The notes below the pieces were generated by a model. It worked only from the letters and a program-made list of their open reading frames with translations, did no database searches and was not told where the DNA came from. From Prochlorococcus sp. AG-402-P16 (lineage in GTDB: Bacteria; Cyanobacteriota; Cyanobacteriia; PCC-6307; Cyanobiaceae), in NCBI GenBank assembly GCA_003216295.1, contig QCJB01000013.1, positions 1-34,935 on the forward strand: a DNA stretch of 34,935 nucleotides, given 5' to 3'. This document shows, one piece after another, positions 1 through 6,941 of the stretch. A program made the translations under genes and the position numbers. The number at the start of each line of letters is the position of its first letter. Position 1 is the stretch's first letter.

Positions 1-174
1 TATGCAAAGGTTACAAGGGTACAACTTTTGCGTTGTTAAAAAGAAATGATTTATCACTTACTGAGTTTTTTAATCCTTAGTCTTTGTCGTGTTAAGCGTA
101 AAAATTTGTCGTACAAGCCTCAATCAAAAATCATACAGATGCTTTAGAACATATTAGTCATCATTCATATCATT

Positions 175-315
175 ATGACTTCAATTCCTACTTATGATTT
201 CCCATCATTCTCTCCAATCCTAGTTGTAGGTTTTTTAGGGATCGCTGTATCTCTTTACACACTTTATACAGTCAACAAAGCTTATTACAACTCACCTTTT
301 CGAGGTGAAGCATGA
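175..315 (+). CDS. Small single-helix membrane protein, unknown function
   Basis: A 46-residue frame with ATG start and TGA stop. Residues about 14-33 are hydrophobic (ILVVGFLGIAVSLYTLYTV) and fit one transmembrane helix, followed by a short polar tail with Asn, Lys, Arg and Glu. The size and layout resemble the tiny accessory subunits of cyanobacterial thylakoid complexes, but I do not recognise a specific family. Its TGA overlaps the ATG of the next small frame (ATGA), which suggests the two are translated together. The function is unknown. Confidence 0.5.
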   Translation: MTSIPTYDFPSFSPILVVGFLGIAVSLYTLYTVNKAYYNSPFRGEA

Positions 316-416
316 CTTATTTTAATAGAATCACTCTGGAAGAAGTATTAGAAGAAGACCTTTTTTTTGATTATGATCAATACTCAAATCTTCTTGAGGA
401 CTCTGAGTGGAAGTAA
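312..416 (+). CDS. Very small acidic protein coupled to upstream membrane peptide
   Basis: A 34-residue frame whose ATG overlaps the stop of the preceding frame by four bases. It is strongly acidic (Glu/Asp rich, EEVLEEDLFF in the middle) with several aromatics and no membrane segment. The overlap with the preceding gene is the main argument that it is translated. No family is recognised. It could be chance, as the frame is short. Confidence 0.35.
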   Translation: MTYFNRITLEEVLEEDLFFDYDQYSNLLEDSEWK

Positions 417-845
417 ATTTTATCAAATTCTAGATTTAAATTAAGCATAGATTTCTAACAACTACTTTTCTGAGTCTGACACTCAGGGCAATAATCTATC
501 ATTCTCATACCTTTCTATACGGCTTTTACTTTTATACATTCACTTCTATATTTATAACCAACCTACCTATAAGATTTTCTTGACACTCCATATGCTTTGT
601 TTAGATAAGCTATTGATTTTGAGACTATAAAGTATCCTTATTTGTAGGCTAAATATGATTTTAAAACTAAGATAGTTTCACAAACCAGCTATTAAAAATT
701 GATACAACATAAGGAAAAATGCTTTCTTTATTTTAAGAAAGCATTTTTTTAGACATTAATCTTTTTTCTATGAATTCAGTCAAGTAATTATGACCAGTAA
801 AAGCTTGACTAAAATCAATTCTGTTCTTAGTAGACGTATAAATAC
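417..845. other. Spacer with a perfect short hairpin; no gene seen
   Basis: No convincing reading frame was found on either strand. At 470-486 there is a perfect 6-bp hairpin (CTGAGT / ACTCAG with a five-base loop) without a following T run. The only other recognisable element is the terminator at 716-750. Confidence 0.5.
716..750. terminator. Rho-independent terminator, probably bidirectional
   Basis: An 11-bp perfect stem (AATGCTTTCTT at 718-728 with AAGAAAGCATT at 735-745), a six-base loop and a T run on the plus strand. An A-rich flank on the other side would serve the minus strand. It lies about 95 bases beyond the stop of the minus-strand gene ending at 846 and can end that transcript. 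Confidence 0.8.
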
Positions 846-1028
846 TTACTTGTTAGTAATACGACAACCTATATGAATTAAGCCTCGATCTAATAGGCGA
901 CCAAGTTTCAAAGCTGTCGCTTCTTCAACTCGAGAAAAACGAGGCTGATTTGATGTCACCCAATTCATCTCATCTGAAGTGATAACTCCAGTTGAAATTG
1001 ATTCGAGAAAAAGCAATCCAAGATTCAT
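846..1028 (-). CDS. Conserved-type small soluble protein, unknown function
   Basis: A 60-residue protein from an ATG at 1028. A longer TTG start at 1055 would add nine residues. I prefer the ATG because the protein then begins MNLGLLFLESISTGVI, which resembles small Prochlorococcus hypothetical proteins I recall. The middle (SRVEEATALKLGRLLDRG) looks like an amphipathic helix. There is no signal peptide, membrane segment or metal motif. Its transcript probably ends at the hairpin at 716-750. The function is unknown. Confidence 0.6.
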   Translation of the reverse strand: MNLGLLFLESISTGVITSDEMNWVTSNQPRFSRVEEATALKLGRLLDRGLIHIGCRITNK

Positions 1029-1732
1029 AGAATTTTTCAAAGAATTAAAGGTCAAGTCTCAATTTGAATAGAGATTTTTGAACCTTTATGAACCAAAAGA
1101 CTGAGACCCATCACCCAGTCATAAGAACCTTAGTAAAGACTGAAAAAATTTCAAGATCCTATAACACCATATAAAGATTCATTTAACAAAACTTTATCCT
1201 TTGGCCACTATATATAGCGGGAATTGATTCTTTGGAGGGATGGATTTAGATAAAGGTTCTCATCACCCAAACCGTAGGGCACATATCTGGGGACTTTTTT
1301 ATTAAAAGCACTGCAAGAGTTAAATTCAATAAGGGACTCATATAAGTAGTGGTTATCAACTAAGTCCTTAAAAGTATTAAAAAAGTTTCAGAAAATTTAG
1401 TAAGCAACCAGAATATTTGAGGAATGAGGGGAGTCTGATAATAATTTAATGCTCCTATCGCAGATACAGATAGCTATTACCTATCTCGTTCGATGAGTGA
1501 GTTAACTGCTATTCAATTCAAGAATAATTATCTGTAATATTAGGTTTAATCAAGGAAACGTAAAAAAATATTGTTTTAGCCTTGATTAAGCAGCTTTAAC
1601 TTTTGAAAATAAAGGTTTCATAACTACCAGTCTGGATATTCTCTTGGACTGTTTAATCATAGAAATCACCCTTATTCTATACCAGAAAAATATTCAATTA
1701 AAAATTCTGTCTGGTTTACTTGGTCTTCAAGC
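1029..1732. other. Long spacer with an inverted repeat; no convincing gene
   Basis: About 700 bases without a supported coding region. A 21-codon frame at about 1240 has a GGAGGG directly before its ATG but is too short to call. The clearest structure is the 10-bp inverted repeat at 1546-1589, listed separately. Confidence 0.5.
1546..1589. repeat. Perfect 10-bp inverted repeat with AT-rich loop
   Basis: TTAATCAAGG at 1546-1555 pairs with CCTTGATTAA at 1580-1589, enclosing a 24-base AT-rich loop. It is not followed by a T run, so it does not look like a simple terminator. It could be part of a small RNA or a protein-binding site. Confidence 0.5.
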
Positions 1733-1906
1733 TTAAGCGTCAGTTTTTTTTACCTCTTCAGTTTTAGTTTCTTGATTTGATTTGTCTTTTGAACCAGAGC
1801 AACCACCTTCGCCCCAACCCCAAGCAAGAGATGGGCTTCCAACAACTAAAAGAGCAAAAATTAATGCAATGGCCTTTTTCACTTTGAACTTAAAAGTAGA
1901 TTTCAT
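1733..1906 (-). CDS. Small secreted protein with WGWGEGGC motif
   Basis: A 57-residue protein with a clear Sec-type signal peptide: basic start (KSTFKFKVKK), hydrophobic stretch at about 12-22, and a likely cut after SLA (residue 28). The mature part starts WGWGEGGCSGS and continues as a short Lys/Glu/Thr-rich tail. Small exported proteins with this aromatic-glycine motif and a single Cys are familiar from marine picocyanobacteria, but their role is not known to me. Start chosen at the ATG at 1906. No other gene is close on the same strand. Confidence 0.65.
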   Translation of the reverse strand: MKSTFKFKVKKAIALIFALLVVGSPSLAWGWGEGGCSGSKDKSNQETKTEEVKKTDA

Positions 1907-2036
1907 ATCTTAGGAGTAATTATCTATATCCGTTAAATCAAGTTAAATTAAGTGATTTCAGTCAATCTTTGAGCACTTTTAGGGCACCTCTAAAATAGAC
2001 ATTAAAAAAACAGGCTGAAAAAGCTTTCTCTGACTT

Positions 2037-2066
2037 ATCGGGGCGAGGGAATCGAACCTGAGACTT
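2037..2066 (-). other. tRNA 3'-end-like fragment
   Basis: Read on the minus strand, this holds a T-loop (TTCGATT, 2050-2056), the 3' half of a T-stem (CCCTC) and a seven-base acceptor-like strand (GCCCCGA, 2038-2044). The 5' T-stem strand pairs at only two of five positions and no D or anticodon arm precedes it, so this is not a working tRNA. Such remnants can be left when elements integrate at tRNA genes. Confidence 0.4.
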
Positions 2067-2151
2067 AGTTTTCCCAAAGCAAACAGATATTTAATTTTTA
2101 AGTGAAGATGATAGAAATTCAGCATGATGGATTAATTACGCCAATTTATTG

Positions 2152-2364
2152 ATGACTGAAAAAAGCAAAGAGACGTGGCAACCAACAGATGACCAAGTCG
2201 ATAAAATAATTCTTCCTGCAATGCAGGGGATAGCACAGCTGTGCGCTGGTTATCTTAACGAACTTCGATGTCCTCCTGAATTTATTGCTGTCATGCTTAG
2301 GGATGTTGCTGATGCATTCGAGAACCCAGCGCCCGAAGGCGAAAATAGTTGTGATTGGTGTTAA
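2152..2364 (+). CDS. Small helical protein with Pro-Pro-x-x-I-A motif
   Basis: A 70-residue soluble protein. The ATG at 2152 is preferred over an adjacent in-frame TTG. It is acidic and predicted helical, with a central stretch (RCPPEFIAVMLRDVADAFEN) that closely resembles segments of the proteins at 3387-3845 and 6843-6941. The C terminus has CDWC, a CxxC pair. No known domain is recognised. The shared motif suggests a small family spread over this accessory region. Confidence 0.6.
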   Translation: MTEKSKETWQPTDDQVDKIILPAMQGIAQLCAGYLNELRCPPEFIAVMLRDVADAFENPAPEGENSCDWC

Positions 2365-2451
2365 TTAACTTCTCTTCAACACAAAGATATTAATTGCAAA
2401 TGTTTTAGAGGTAACTTCTATACAGATTTATTGAAGACAGCTAATCAACTA

Positions 2452-2598
2452 ATGACTCATTCAGTCGAATCAATTGTTATCTCGTTAGGGAATGAACCTG
2501 CAGAGGTCCTTGGTTTCAAAACAGAAGAACAAATAGAAATAGCCTTAATCCCCTTAATGGCAGAAGTTTTTGACAATAAAGCCAACTCAGTTAAATAA
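2452..2598 (+). CDS. Small acidic hypothetical protein
   Basis: A 48-residue frame from ATG (MTHSVESIVISLGNEPAEVL) to TAA, 87 bases after the previous gene and on the same strand. The composition is balanced, with a likely helix in the second half (EEQIEIALIPLMAEVFDN). It has no signal peptide or membrane segment. No family is recognised. The case rests on ATG start, spacing and protein-like composition only. Confidence 0.4.
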   Translation: MTHSVESIVISLGNEPAEVLGFKTEEQIEIALIPLMAEVFDNKANSVK

Positions 2599-2738
2599 AG
2601 CAATTAAGGAAGAATAAGACGAAAATGATCCGAACCTAAATCATTTAAGGTCCTGATATAGACACAAAGAGTATTAACTCCAATTTCAAGATCAAGATTA
2701 CTAGCTATTGATTAACTTATATCAAATTTCTTAGACGA

Positions 2739-2933
2739 ATGAATGCTGATAAGCAACTAAAAGACATATTGCATATGGCAGTTAATAATGCTGTTTCAAG
2801 AATGAAAATCTTAAGAAGTCCTGCTGATCGTCGCTGTGTATTCCATGAATACAAAGAATGGCTAGGTGAAAGTATTGATGATGAAGTTTTAGCAATTCCC
2901 ACAGAGATCATTCAAAACGAATTAGATAAATAA
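2739..2933 (+). CDS. Small hypothetical protein
   Basis: A 64-residue charged, probably helical protein starting at an ATG (MNADKQLKDILHMAVNNAV). The middle has RSPADRRCVFHEYKEWLGE and the C terminus EIIQNELDK. No membrane segment or known motif is seen. The opposite-strand frame over the same bases is less protein-like. It lies in a row of plus-strand small genes (2152, 2452, 2739, 3009, 3387). The function is unknown. Confidence 0.5.
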   Translation: MNADKQLKDILHMAVNNAVSRMKILRSPADRRCVFHEYKEWLGESIDDEVLAIPTEIIQNELDK

Positions 2934-3008
2934 AGAAGACTCCTAATTACCTAAAAGGAAGACAACAAGAAAGTAGAGTCACAGCCAAAATAAGGTTAGG
3001 CTTTTAAT

Positions 3009-3280
3009 TTGCCATTAAAAAATAAAAATACAGGAATGGTTCCATGGGACTATCAAATTGAAGATGAAAACTATAAAAAGAGCCTTGGATTCTAAAGAAA
3101 GGAAAGGAATATTTAACTATTGAAAAAGTCAATTATAATAAATGTTGGTTCCATCTTCGAAAGGATGATGAGAAACGTCTAGTTCTGAACACTTTACAAA
3201 CAAAAGTTACCTATCATCAATTAATTGAATTTGGATATAAGCTAGATAAACCTAAGATTAAATTTACTAATAGAAGATAA
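3009..3280 (+). pseudogene. Small gene with apparent frameshift
   Basis: The frame from TTG 3009 (or ATG 3036) reads a protein-like start (GMVPWDYQIEDENYKK) and then stops. At the five-A run near 3076, slipping back one base enters a frame that continues for about 60 codons (EPWILKKGKEYLTIEK onward, later KVTYHQLIEFGYKL) to TAA at 3280. The joined product would be about 90 residues. The 272-nt length fits a single minus-one shift exactly. This may be a decayed gene, a sequencing error in the A run, or a programmed slip. The function is unknown. Confidence 0.5.
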
Positions 3281-3386
3281 TATTACTAATTTTATGTAAA
3301 GGTATCATTTGTTATATTGATTTCAAGATTACTTGGTAAGGTCGATTGCAAACACTTGATTATCTATTTCGAATAGCCTATACAAA

Positions 3387-3845
3387 ATGACTGAAGACTG
3401 GAATACTACTGATGAGCTAAAGAAAGACATTATTACAGCGGTTTATAAGGACATCAATGATCAAATAGAGGAAATGGTTGAAGATCTTGGTTGTCCACGA
3501 AGTTTTGCAGAAAGATTATTGAAATCTATTGCAAAGAACTTTAAAGACGGTACAAACGTAGTTCAGACTGAATCTTCTTATTCTTCTCGTCATGCCTCAA
3601 CACCAGAGATTGAAAAAGGTGCACAAGAAATAGTGAGCAAGCATGAAAGAAAAACTAGAAATTCACCCTCTAATTTGCCGAAATCCTTCAACAAAAAGAT
3701 AAAGGCTCAGGAAAATAACGATACACAAAGTTCTTTATATTCCTCACGACATATCTCAACTCAAAAAGAGGAGAAAGGAGCTAAAGCAATCGTTACTAAG
3801 AACGAAGAAAAGATTAGGGAGGCGATGAAAAAGGAGAAATCATAA
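3387..3845 (+). CDS. Hypothetical protein with two internal YSSRH repeats
   Basis: A 152-residue charged protein from ATG 3387. Residues about 1-55 form a helical N-terminal part containing LGCPRSFAERLLKSIAKNF, similar to the proteins at 2152 and 6843. The rest contains two copies of a segment of roughly 28 residues: one near 63-90 (SSYSSRHASTPEIEKGAQEI) and one near 116-143 (SLYSSRHISTQKEEKGAKAI). A Lys/Asn-rich linker separates them. The repeats are Ser/Arg/His-rich followed by a Glu/Lys helix and look like short linear binding modules. There is no membrane segment. I do not recognise the family. Confidence 0.65.
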   Translation: MTEDWNTTDELKKDIITAVYKDINDQIEEMVEDLGCPRSFAERLLKSIAKNFKDGTNVVQTESSYSSRHASTPEIEKGAQEIVSKHERKTRNSPSNLPKSFNKKIKAQENNDTQSSLYSSRHISTQKEEKGAKAIVTKNEEKIREAMKKEKS

Positions 3846-3964
3846 AAAAAGAATATAGCAATCGTGACATGCTCCTATTTCATAATAATGTTTCTACTTT
3901 GTAATGCTATGTAGCTTCATCAACTTTTGATTCCTTGAGCTTGTGGTCTAGATAAATTAAAGAG

Positions 3965-4093
3965 TTAGGGATAGGAAATATTTTTTTCTAAGTGGGCTAT
4001 TGCAATTCTTCTTGTTTCTGTCATTTCTTCTGTATAGAACTTCAAAGGCTGAGAAACATACTGATTGTCTACACTAATTAAAGAGATTTCCAA
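3965..4093 (-). CDS. Small hypothetical protein with TTG start and strong ribosome site
   Basis: A 42-residue frame beginning at TTG 4093, preceded by GAGAGGGGAATT, a good purine-rich ribosome-binding site at proper spacing. The product (MEISLISVDNQYVSQPLKFY and then a helical segment with EEMTETRRIAIAHLEK) is protein-like and ends in TAA at 3965. No family is recognised with certainty. The missing ATG makes it easy to overlook. Confidence 0.45.
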   Translation of the reverse strand: MEISLISVDNQYVSQPLKFYTEEMTETRRIAIAHLEKNISYP

Positions 4094-4159
4094 AAAATTC
4101 CCCTCTCATATAAGTGTATTAATAATTTGATTGCATTAATGGCTACACAGTCAAATTAA

Positions 4160-4456
4160 CTACTCAAAGTCAATTCCTACTTCTTCATTAATATCCCTAT
4201 CTAGATCGGGAAGATTTGGCTCCATCCAATGAGATTTATTATCAATACCAGCTGCAGTTGCATAATTCATAATATGCTGATCAACTTGTTTATAAATGTC
4301 ATGTAGATTTAAATCCTTACTAACATTATGTGCTATCTCCGAAACCTGTTGTTCTGTTAAACAATGATCGGGATGTAGCAAATCGCAGCAAGGAATTCTT
4401 TTTTCTATCAACTCATTTATGTTGATTTTAATTTCGTAATCTGGATGAACAGTCAT
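4160..4456 (-). CDS. Hypothetical acidic protein
   Basis: A 98-residue soluble protein from an ATG at 4456. It is acidic and rich in His and Cys in its first half (EKRIPCCDLLHPDHCLTEQQ), with possible metal-binding side chains, then a helical stretch (ISEIAHNVSKDLN-like) and an acidic end. It lies 53 bases downstream of the ferredoxin gene on the same strand, so the two may share a transcript. That is a weak hint of a redox or metal link. No family is recognised. Confidence 0.55.
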   Translation of the reverse strand: MTVHPDYEIKININELIEKRIPCCDLLHPDHCLTEQQVSEIAHNVSKDLNLHDIYKQVDQHIMNYATAAGIDNKSHWMEPNLPDLDRDINEEVGIDFE

Positions 4457-4509
4457 GTTATGAAAGAACTTTTTTTACTTGTAATTCAATTTTAGTTTTT
4501 TTTTTTAAT

Positions 4510-4824
4510 TTATCGTTGATCCCAGACAGCATCAAATTGATTCGCAATGATTTTTAAATCTGATTTGGGATAGGCCTGACATAAAAGGACATAACCTTTA
4601 TCTTGCAATTCACTCTTCAACCCCATTGCTTCCATATCGACTGATCCTTCTTTGAGAAAGGCGGCACATGTGCAACACATGCCTACAAGACAAGAACTGG
4701 GTAGCTCTATATTTGCATCTGCAGCAGCCTCTAATACGGTCTGGTCTGACTTGCAATTAAAACTTTTCTGAACTTGATCAATCTCGATATTTATCTTGAA
4801 TAAGAGATCAGACACTTTAGCCAA
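4510..4824 (-). CDS. [2Fe-2S] plant-type ferredoxin
   Basis: A 104-residue ferredoxin, a small soluble electron carrier. The cluster ligands are visible as C45-x4-C50-x2-C53 and C82 (SSCLVGMCCTC and LLCQAYP), the plant-type [2Fe-2S] pattern. An additional C51 sits within the loop. The first strand (KINIEIDQVQKSFNCKSDQT) and the acidic helix (VLEAAADANIELP) fit the beta-grasp fold. It differs from the main photosynthetic PetF, so it is probably a secondary ferredoxin; its partner cannot be read from the sequence. The start is TTG at 4824, with AAGG six bases before. It lies among small accessory genes. Confidence 0.85.
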   Translation of the reverse strand: MAKVSDLLFKINIEIDQVQKSFNCKSDQTVLEAAADANIELPSSCLVGMCCTCAAFLKEGSVDMEAMGLKSELQDKGYVLLCQAYPKSDLKIIANQFDAVWDQR

Positions 4825-5232
4825 GACGAACCTTGTATTATTATGGCTTATTTGTTACACGAAAGGAAATCTTTTTATACGAAAGTAATCTTGTCTTCTA
4901 GTGGCCTGATAGAAGAGAAATAATAGCAATCGTCAAGTCTTAGCACTTTAATGTTTTTGGTATGTTGGGATCATAATTTTAATATTAATGAACAAATAGG
5001 TAATGTATCCAACGAAGTAAGAGTGTTTACCACCTTAAGCAAGGTAGCCTTCTCTTCGTCCGTCGACATTCAGGGTATAAATTAAAAGCCATATCGAAAG
5101 AAAATATTCCTACAGTCAAAATCAGGGAATAGGATACGTCTCCTTCATATAGCTATAAGAAAAACAAAAATTAGCAACTTATTAGAAACTTAATGACAGA
5201 GGGAAAAAACCTAAAAAGAATAAGATCTAGTC
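4825..5232. other. Spacer between ferredoxin and small membrane gene
   Basis: No supported gene. It contains a short hairpin at about 5030-5050 (ACCTT / AAGGT with an AAGC loop) without a T run. It must hold the promoter of the ferredoxin gene on the minus strand, but I cannot fix its position. Confidence 0.4.
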
Positions 5233-5430
5233 ATGAGAACAAAAATGTCCACTAGAAGAGCTTGCCTTACAGCGGCAATTATGTCCGTAACTCCAACTCT
5301 TCTATTCGCTATTAATTCAGATAGATTTTCTGCATATGCAGTGTTGATTGTATCCATACTCATTAATTGGCCTTTAATTAGATGGCTTGATGATCGCCAA
5401 TGGTACAGAGAGTGGCATAGACCCAAATGA
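5233..5430 (+). CDS. Small two-helix membrane protein
   Basis: A 65-residue protein from ATG 5233. It has two likely transmembrane helices, about 10-27 (LTAAIMSVTPTLLFAI) and 33-50 (AYAVLIVSILINWPLI), and a charged aromatic tail (RWLDDRQWYREWHRPK) typical of a membrane-interface end. The opposite strand is also open here, but its product is less protein-like. No family is recognised. Confidence 0.5.
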   Translation: MRTKMSTRRACLTAAIMSVTPTLLFAINSDRFSAYAVLIVSILINWPLIRWLDDRQWYREWHRPK

Positions 5431-5505
5431 AAAAAATTATAAAAGTGCTAACTAATGCGAATTGCAATCACTTATGCCACTGCAAACCTTAAAGATTTTT
5501 CCTTT

Positions 5506-5536
5506 ACTAATGTTCGGTTGAGGTAGGGCTTTCCTA
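5506..5536 (+). repeat. Dispersed motif copy 1 (CGGTTGAGGTAGGGCTTTCC)
   Basis: The core at 5515-5536 can fold as GTAGG / CCTAT with a five-base loop. The 31 bases from ACTAATG onward match copy 2 at 6342-6372 with about five differences. It lies 18 bases beyond the stop of the clpS-like gene on the opposite strand. Confidence 0.6.
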
Positions 5537-5553
5537 TCTAATTTTTCTTTGCT

Positions 5554-5850
5554 TTATATTCTTTCAATTGGTGCCATTGTTAATCCTTTGCTGATTAGTT
5601 GCTGATGATATAGCTCTGCCTGTTCAAGCGGGCCTCTCCATACTTCCGCCAAACCTTCCCTATCTACTTCGACAGCAAGTATCCATGATCTTTTTTCACT
5701 CATTCCTGGAATGATTGTCGCAATACAATTTGCTACATGTTCAAACGTATTAAAATCATCATCAAGAACTATTATTCTTGCTTCTGGATATTTTCTTTTT
5801 GTTGTCTTTGGATCTAAGACTGTAGTAGTTGAATCAGTAATTTGATCCAT
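5554..5850 (-). CDS. clpS: ClpS-family adaptor for the Clp protease
   Basis: A 98-residue protein. ClpS proteins bind the ClpA/ClpC N domain and hand over substrates with destabilising N-terminal residues. The family core is clear: ARIIVLDDDFNTFEHVANCI (residues 24-43), with the acidic pocket D30-D32, then GPLEQAELYHQQLISKGLTM and the usual APIE end, as in cyanobacterial ClpS. The first 20 residues are a variable tail that normally enters ClpC. Odd point: where E. coli ClpS has the substrate-binding His66 (LAVHYQG) this protein reads LAVEVDREG, so E61 replaces His. Substrate choice may differ. A small membrane-protein gene lies 41 bases upstream. Confidence 0.85.
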   Translation of the reverse strand: MDQITDSTTTVLDPKTTKRKYPEARIIVLDDDFNTFEHVANCIATIIPGMSEKRSWILAVEVDREGLAEVWRGPLEQAELYHQQLISKGLTMAPIERI

Positions 5851-5891
5851 AAAAATGGGGCCAATGCCCCCAAGATAAATCGGCTGTCGAC

Positions 5892-6044
5892 CTAATAAGT
5901 GTTTAAGTCGAATTTTGATTCAATATCCTTAACTGGAATTGGATTATTTTCTAGAAATTCTTCCCCTGAGGAAGCTTGAAAAATAACACCAGCACCACCT
6001 ATCAATAAAACAGCGAACATGATTGCGTGATATGCAGTAAACAT
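5892..6044 (-). CDS. Small membrane-anchored protein upstream of clpS
   Basis: A 50-residue protein from ATG 6044. An N-terminal hydrophobic helix (AIMFAVLLIGGAGVIF, about 7-22) is followed by a polar tail (EEFLENNPIPVKDIESKFDL). It could be a membrane anchor or an uncleaved signal. It precedes the clpS-like gene by 41 bases on the same strand, so cotranscription is likely. No family is recognised. Confidence 0.55.
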   Translation of the reverse strand: MFTAYHAIMFAVLLIGGAGVIFQASSGEEFLENNPIPVKDIESKFDLNTY

Positions 6045-6519
6045 TTTTTCTATATTTAATCTTTCAAAAATCTAATCAGTTGAGATATTGAAGTGTTGTA
6101 GTACAAAGCGAATGTTTCTGGGGTGTTTCTCCTACTACTACTAGGCGATGGTCTATGGATTGAAGACTAGATACTAAAAAAGCCTCTTTTTAGGGAGGAT
6201 TAACTTGCTTTAATAATTAATAAAAGCTCTTATCAGGGGTTCAAATGAATTGGTTAAACCCGGTATGTCGTAGAAAATGCAAGTCTTGACTTTTGTTGGT
6301 GGGCCTACCACCTTGAATTATTAAAAGGAAGCTCTCACAAACTGATGCTCGGTTGAGGTAGTACTTTCCTACTCCCTACAAGCAAAAAGAAAGATTAGAC
6401 CAAAGGTGTAGCAAGTGGACTTATGAAACTATTTACTCCTTTCACTATCCCCAAAAAAGACAACTGCGACCTTTGCCGGATCAGAAAGAATAATCACAAG
6501 AGGGGCAAATAGCCTCTCT
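6045..6519. other. Spacer with hairpins and a copy of the dispersed motif
   Basis: No strong gene. It has a GC-rich hairpin at 6297-6313 (GGTGG / CCACC), then the dispersed motif copy at 6329-6372. A 29-codon frame at 6423-6512 contains a CxxC (CDLC) but is too short to call with confidence. A weaker CCTC / GAGG element with flanking T/A runs lies near 6180-6200. Confidence 0.4.
6329..6372 (+). repeat. Dispersed motif copy 2
   Basis: AAGCTCTCA at 6329-6337 is followed after 12 bases by CGGTTGAGGTAGTACTTTCC starting at 6350. The AAGCTCTCA block also precedes copy 4 (minus strand, 9395-9403), so the repeated unit is at least about 45 bases long in these two copies. Confidence 0.6.
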
Positions 6520-6684
6520 CTAGGCGATCCTTCTATTAATTCTTTTTCTTAATTCCTTTAATTGAACATTGAATCTTAATTGCTTTATATGGTCCAGCTT
6601 TTCAGCTATGTCAACAGGCATAGATCTTGCGGCCTTAACCATTGCGAAAGCATATTTATGCATATCTTTTGGAAAAGAATCCAT
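6520..6684 (-). CDS. Small basic helical protein
   Basis: A 54-residue protein from ATG 6684 to TAG 6520. It is helical and basic, with a C-terminal run of Lys and Arg (QLKELRKRINRRIA), and could bind nucleic acid or a membrane surface. No known domain is recognised. Protein-like composition and an ATG start support it. Confidence 0.5.
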   Translation of the reverse strand: MDSFPKDMHKYAFAMVKAARSMPVDIAEKLDHIKQLRFNVQLKELRKRINRRIA

Positions 6685-6842
6685 AGTCGAAGTAAGGACT
6701 TATAGCCCTAGTCAAGCGAAAACGATAACCATTTGTCTATATACAAGTGAAATTTGAGTATTAGTGCCGAGAACCACAAAAGAGAGTTTTGGAGTTTAAT
6801 AGAAAAATCGGCCCATTCAGACGTATAACCAGAAAAGAGTTT

Positions 6843-6941
6843 ATGGATAATTTCTTTGATCTTTGCAAGGATGCTCAAGAAGAAATTCCACCAAATATAA
6901 TCGCAGAAATCCTCAGAGATTATGCAGATAGGTTGGATTAG
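6843..6941 (+). CDS. Very small member of the Pro-x-x-(F/I)-A motif family
   Basis: A 32-residue frame from ATG 6843. Its second half (EEIPPNIIAEILRDYADRLD) resembles the 2152 and 3387 proteins (CPPEFIAVMLRDVADAF and CPRSFAERLLKSIAKNF). A TTG about 54 bases upstream in the same frame would give a longer product. Its stop codon directly abuts the ATG of the next gene at 6942, so the two are probably coupled. Confidence 0.45.
   Translation: MDNFFDLCKDAQEEIPPNIIAEILRDYADRLD

Noticed and set aside
1241-1306. 21-codon frame with GGAGGG directly before ATG (MDLDKGSHHPNRRAHIWGLF)
   Set aside because: Ribosome site has no spacing to the ATG and the frame is too short to support from one sequence.
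2717-2911. Minus-strand frame opposite the 2739 gene
   Set aside because: Less protein-like than the plus-strand product, and it would break a row of plus-strand small genes.
5211-5426. Minus-strand frame of 71 codons opposite the small two-helix membrane protein
   Set aside because: The plus-strand product has two clear membrane helices and an interface tail; the minus-strand product has an unstructured start and no recognisable features.
6423-6512. 29-codon plus-strand frame with CDLC
   Set aside because: Short, no ribosome site, and the opposite-strand gene ends close by; could be real but not supported.
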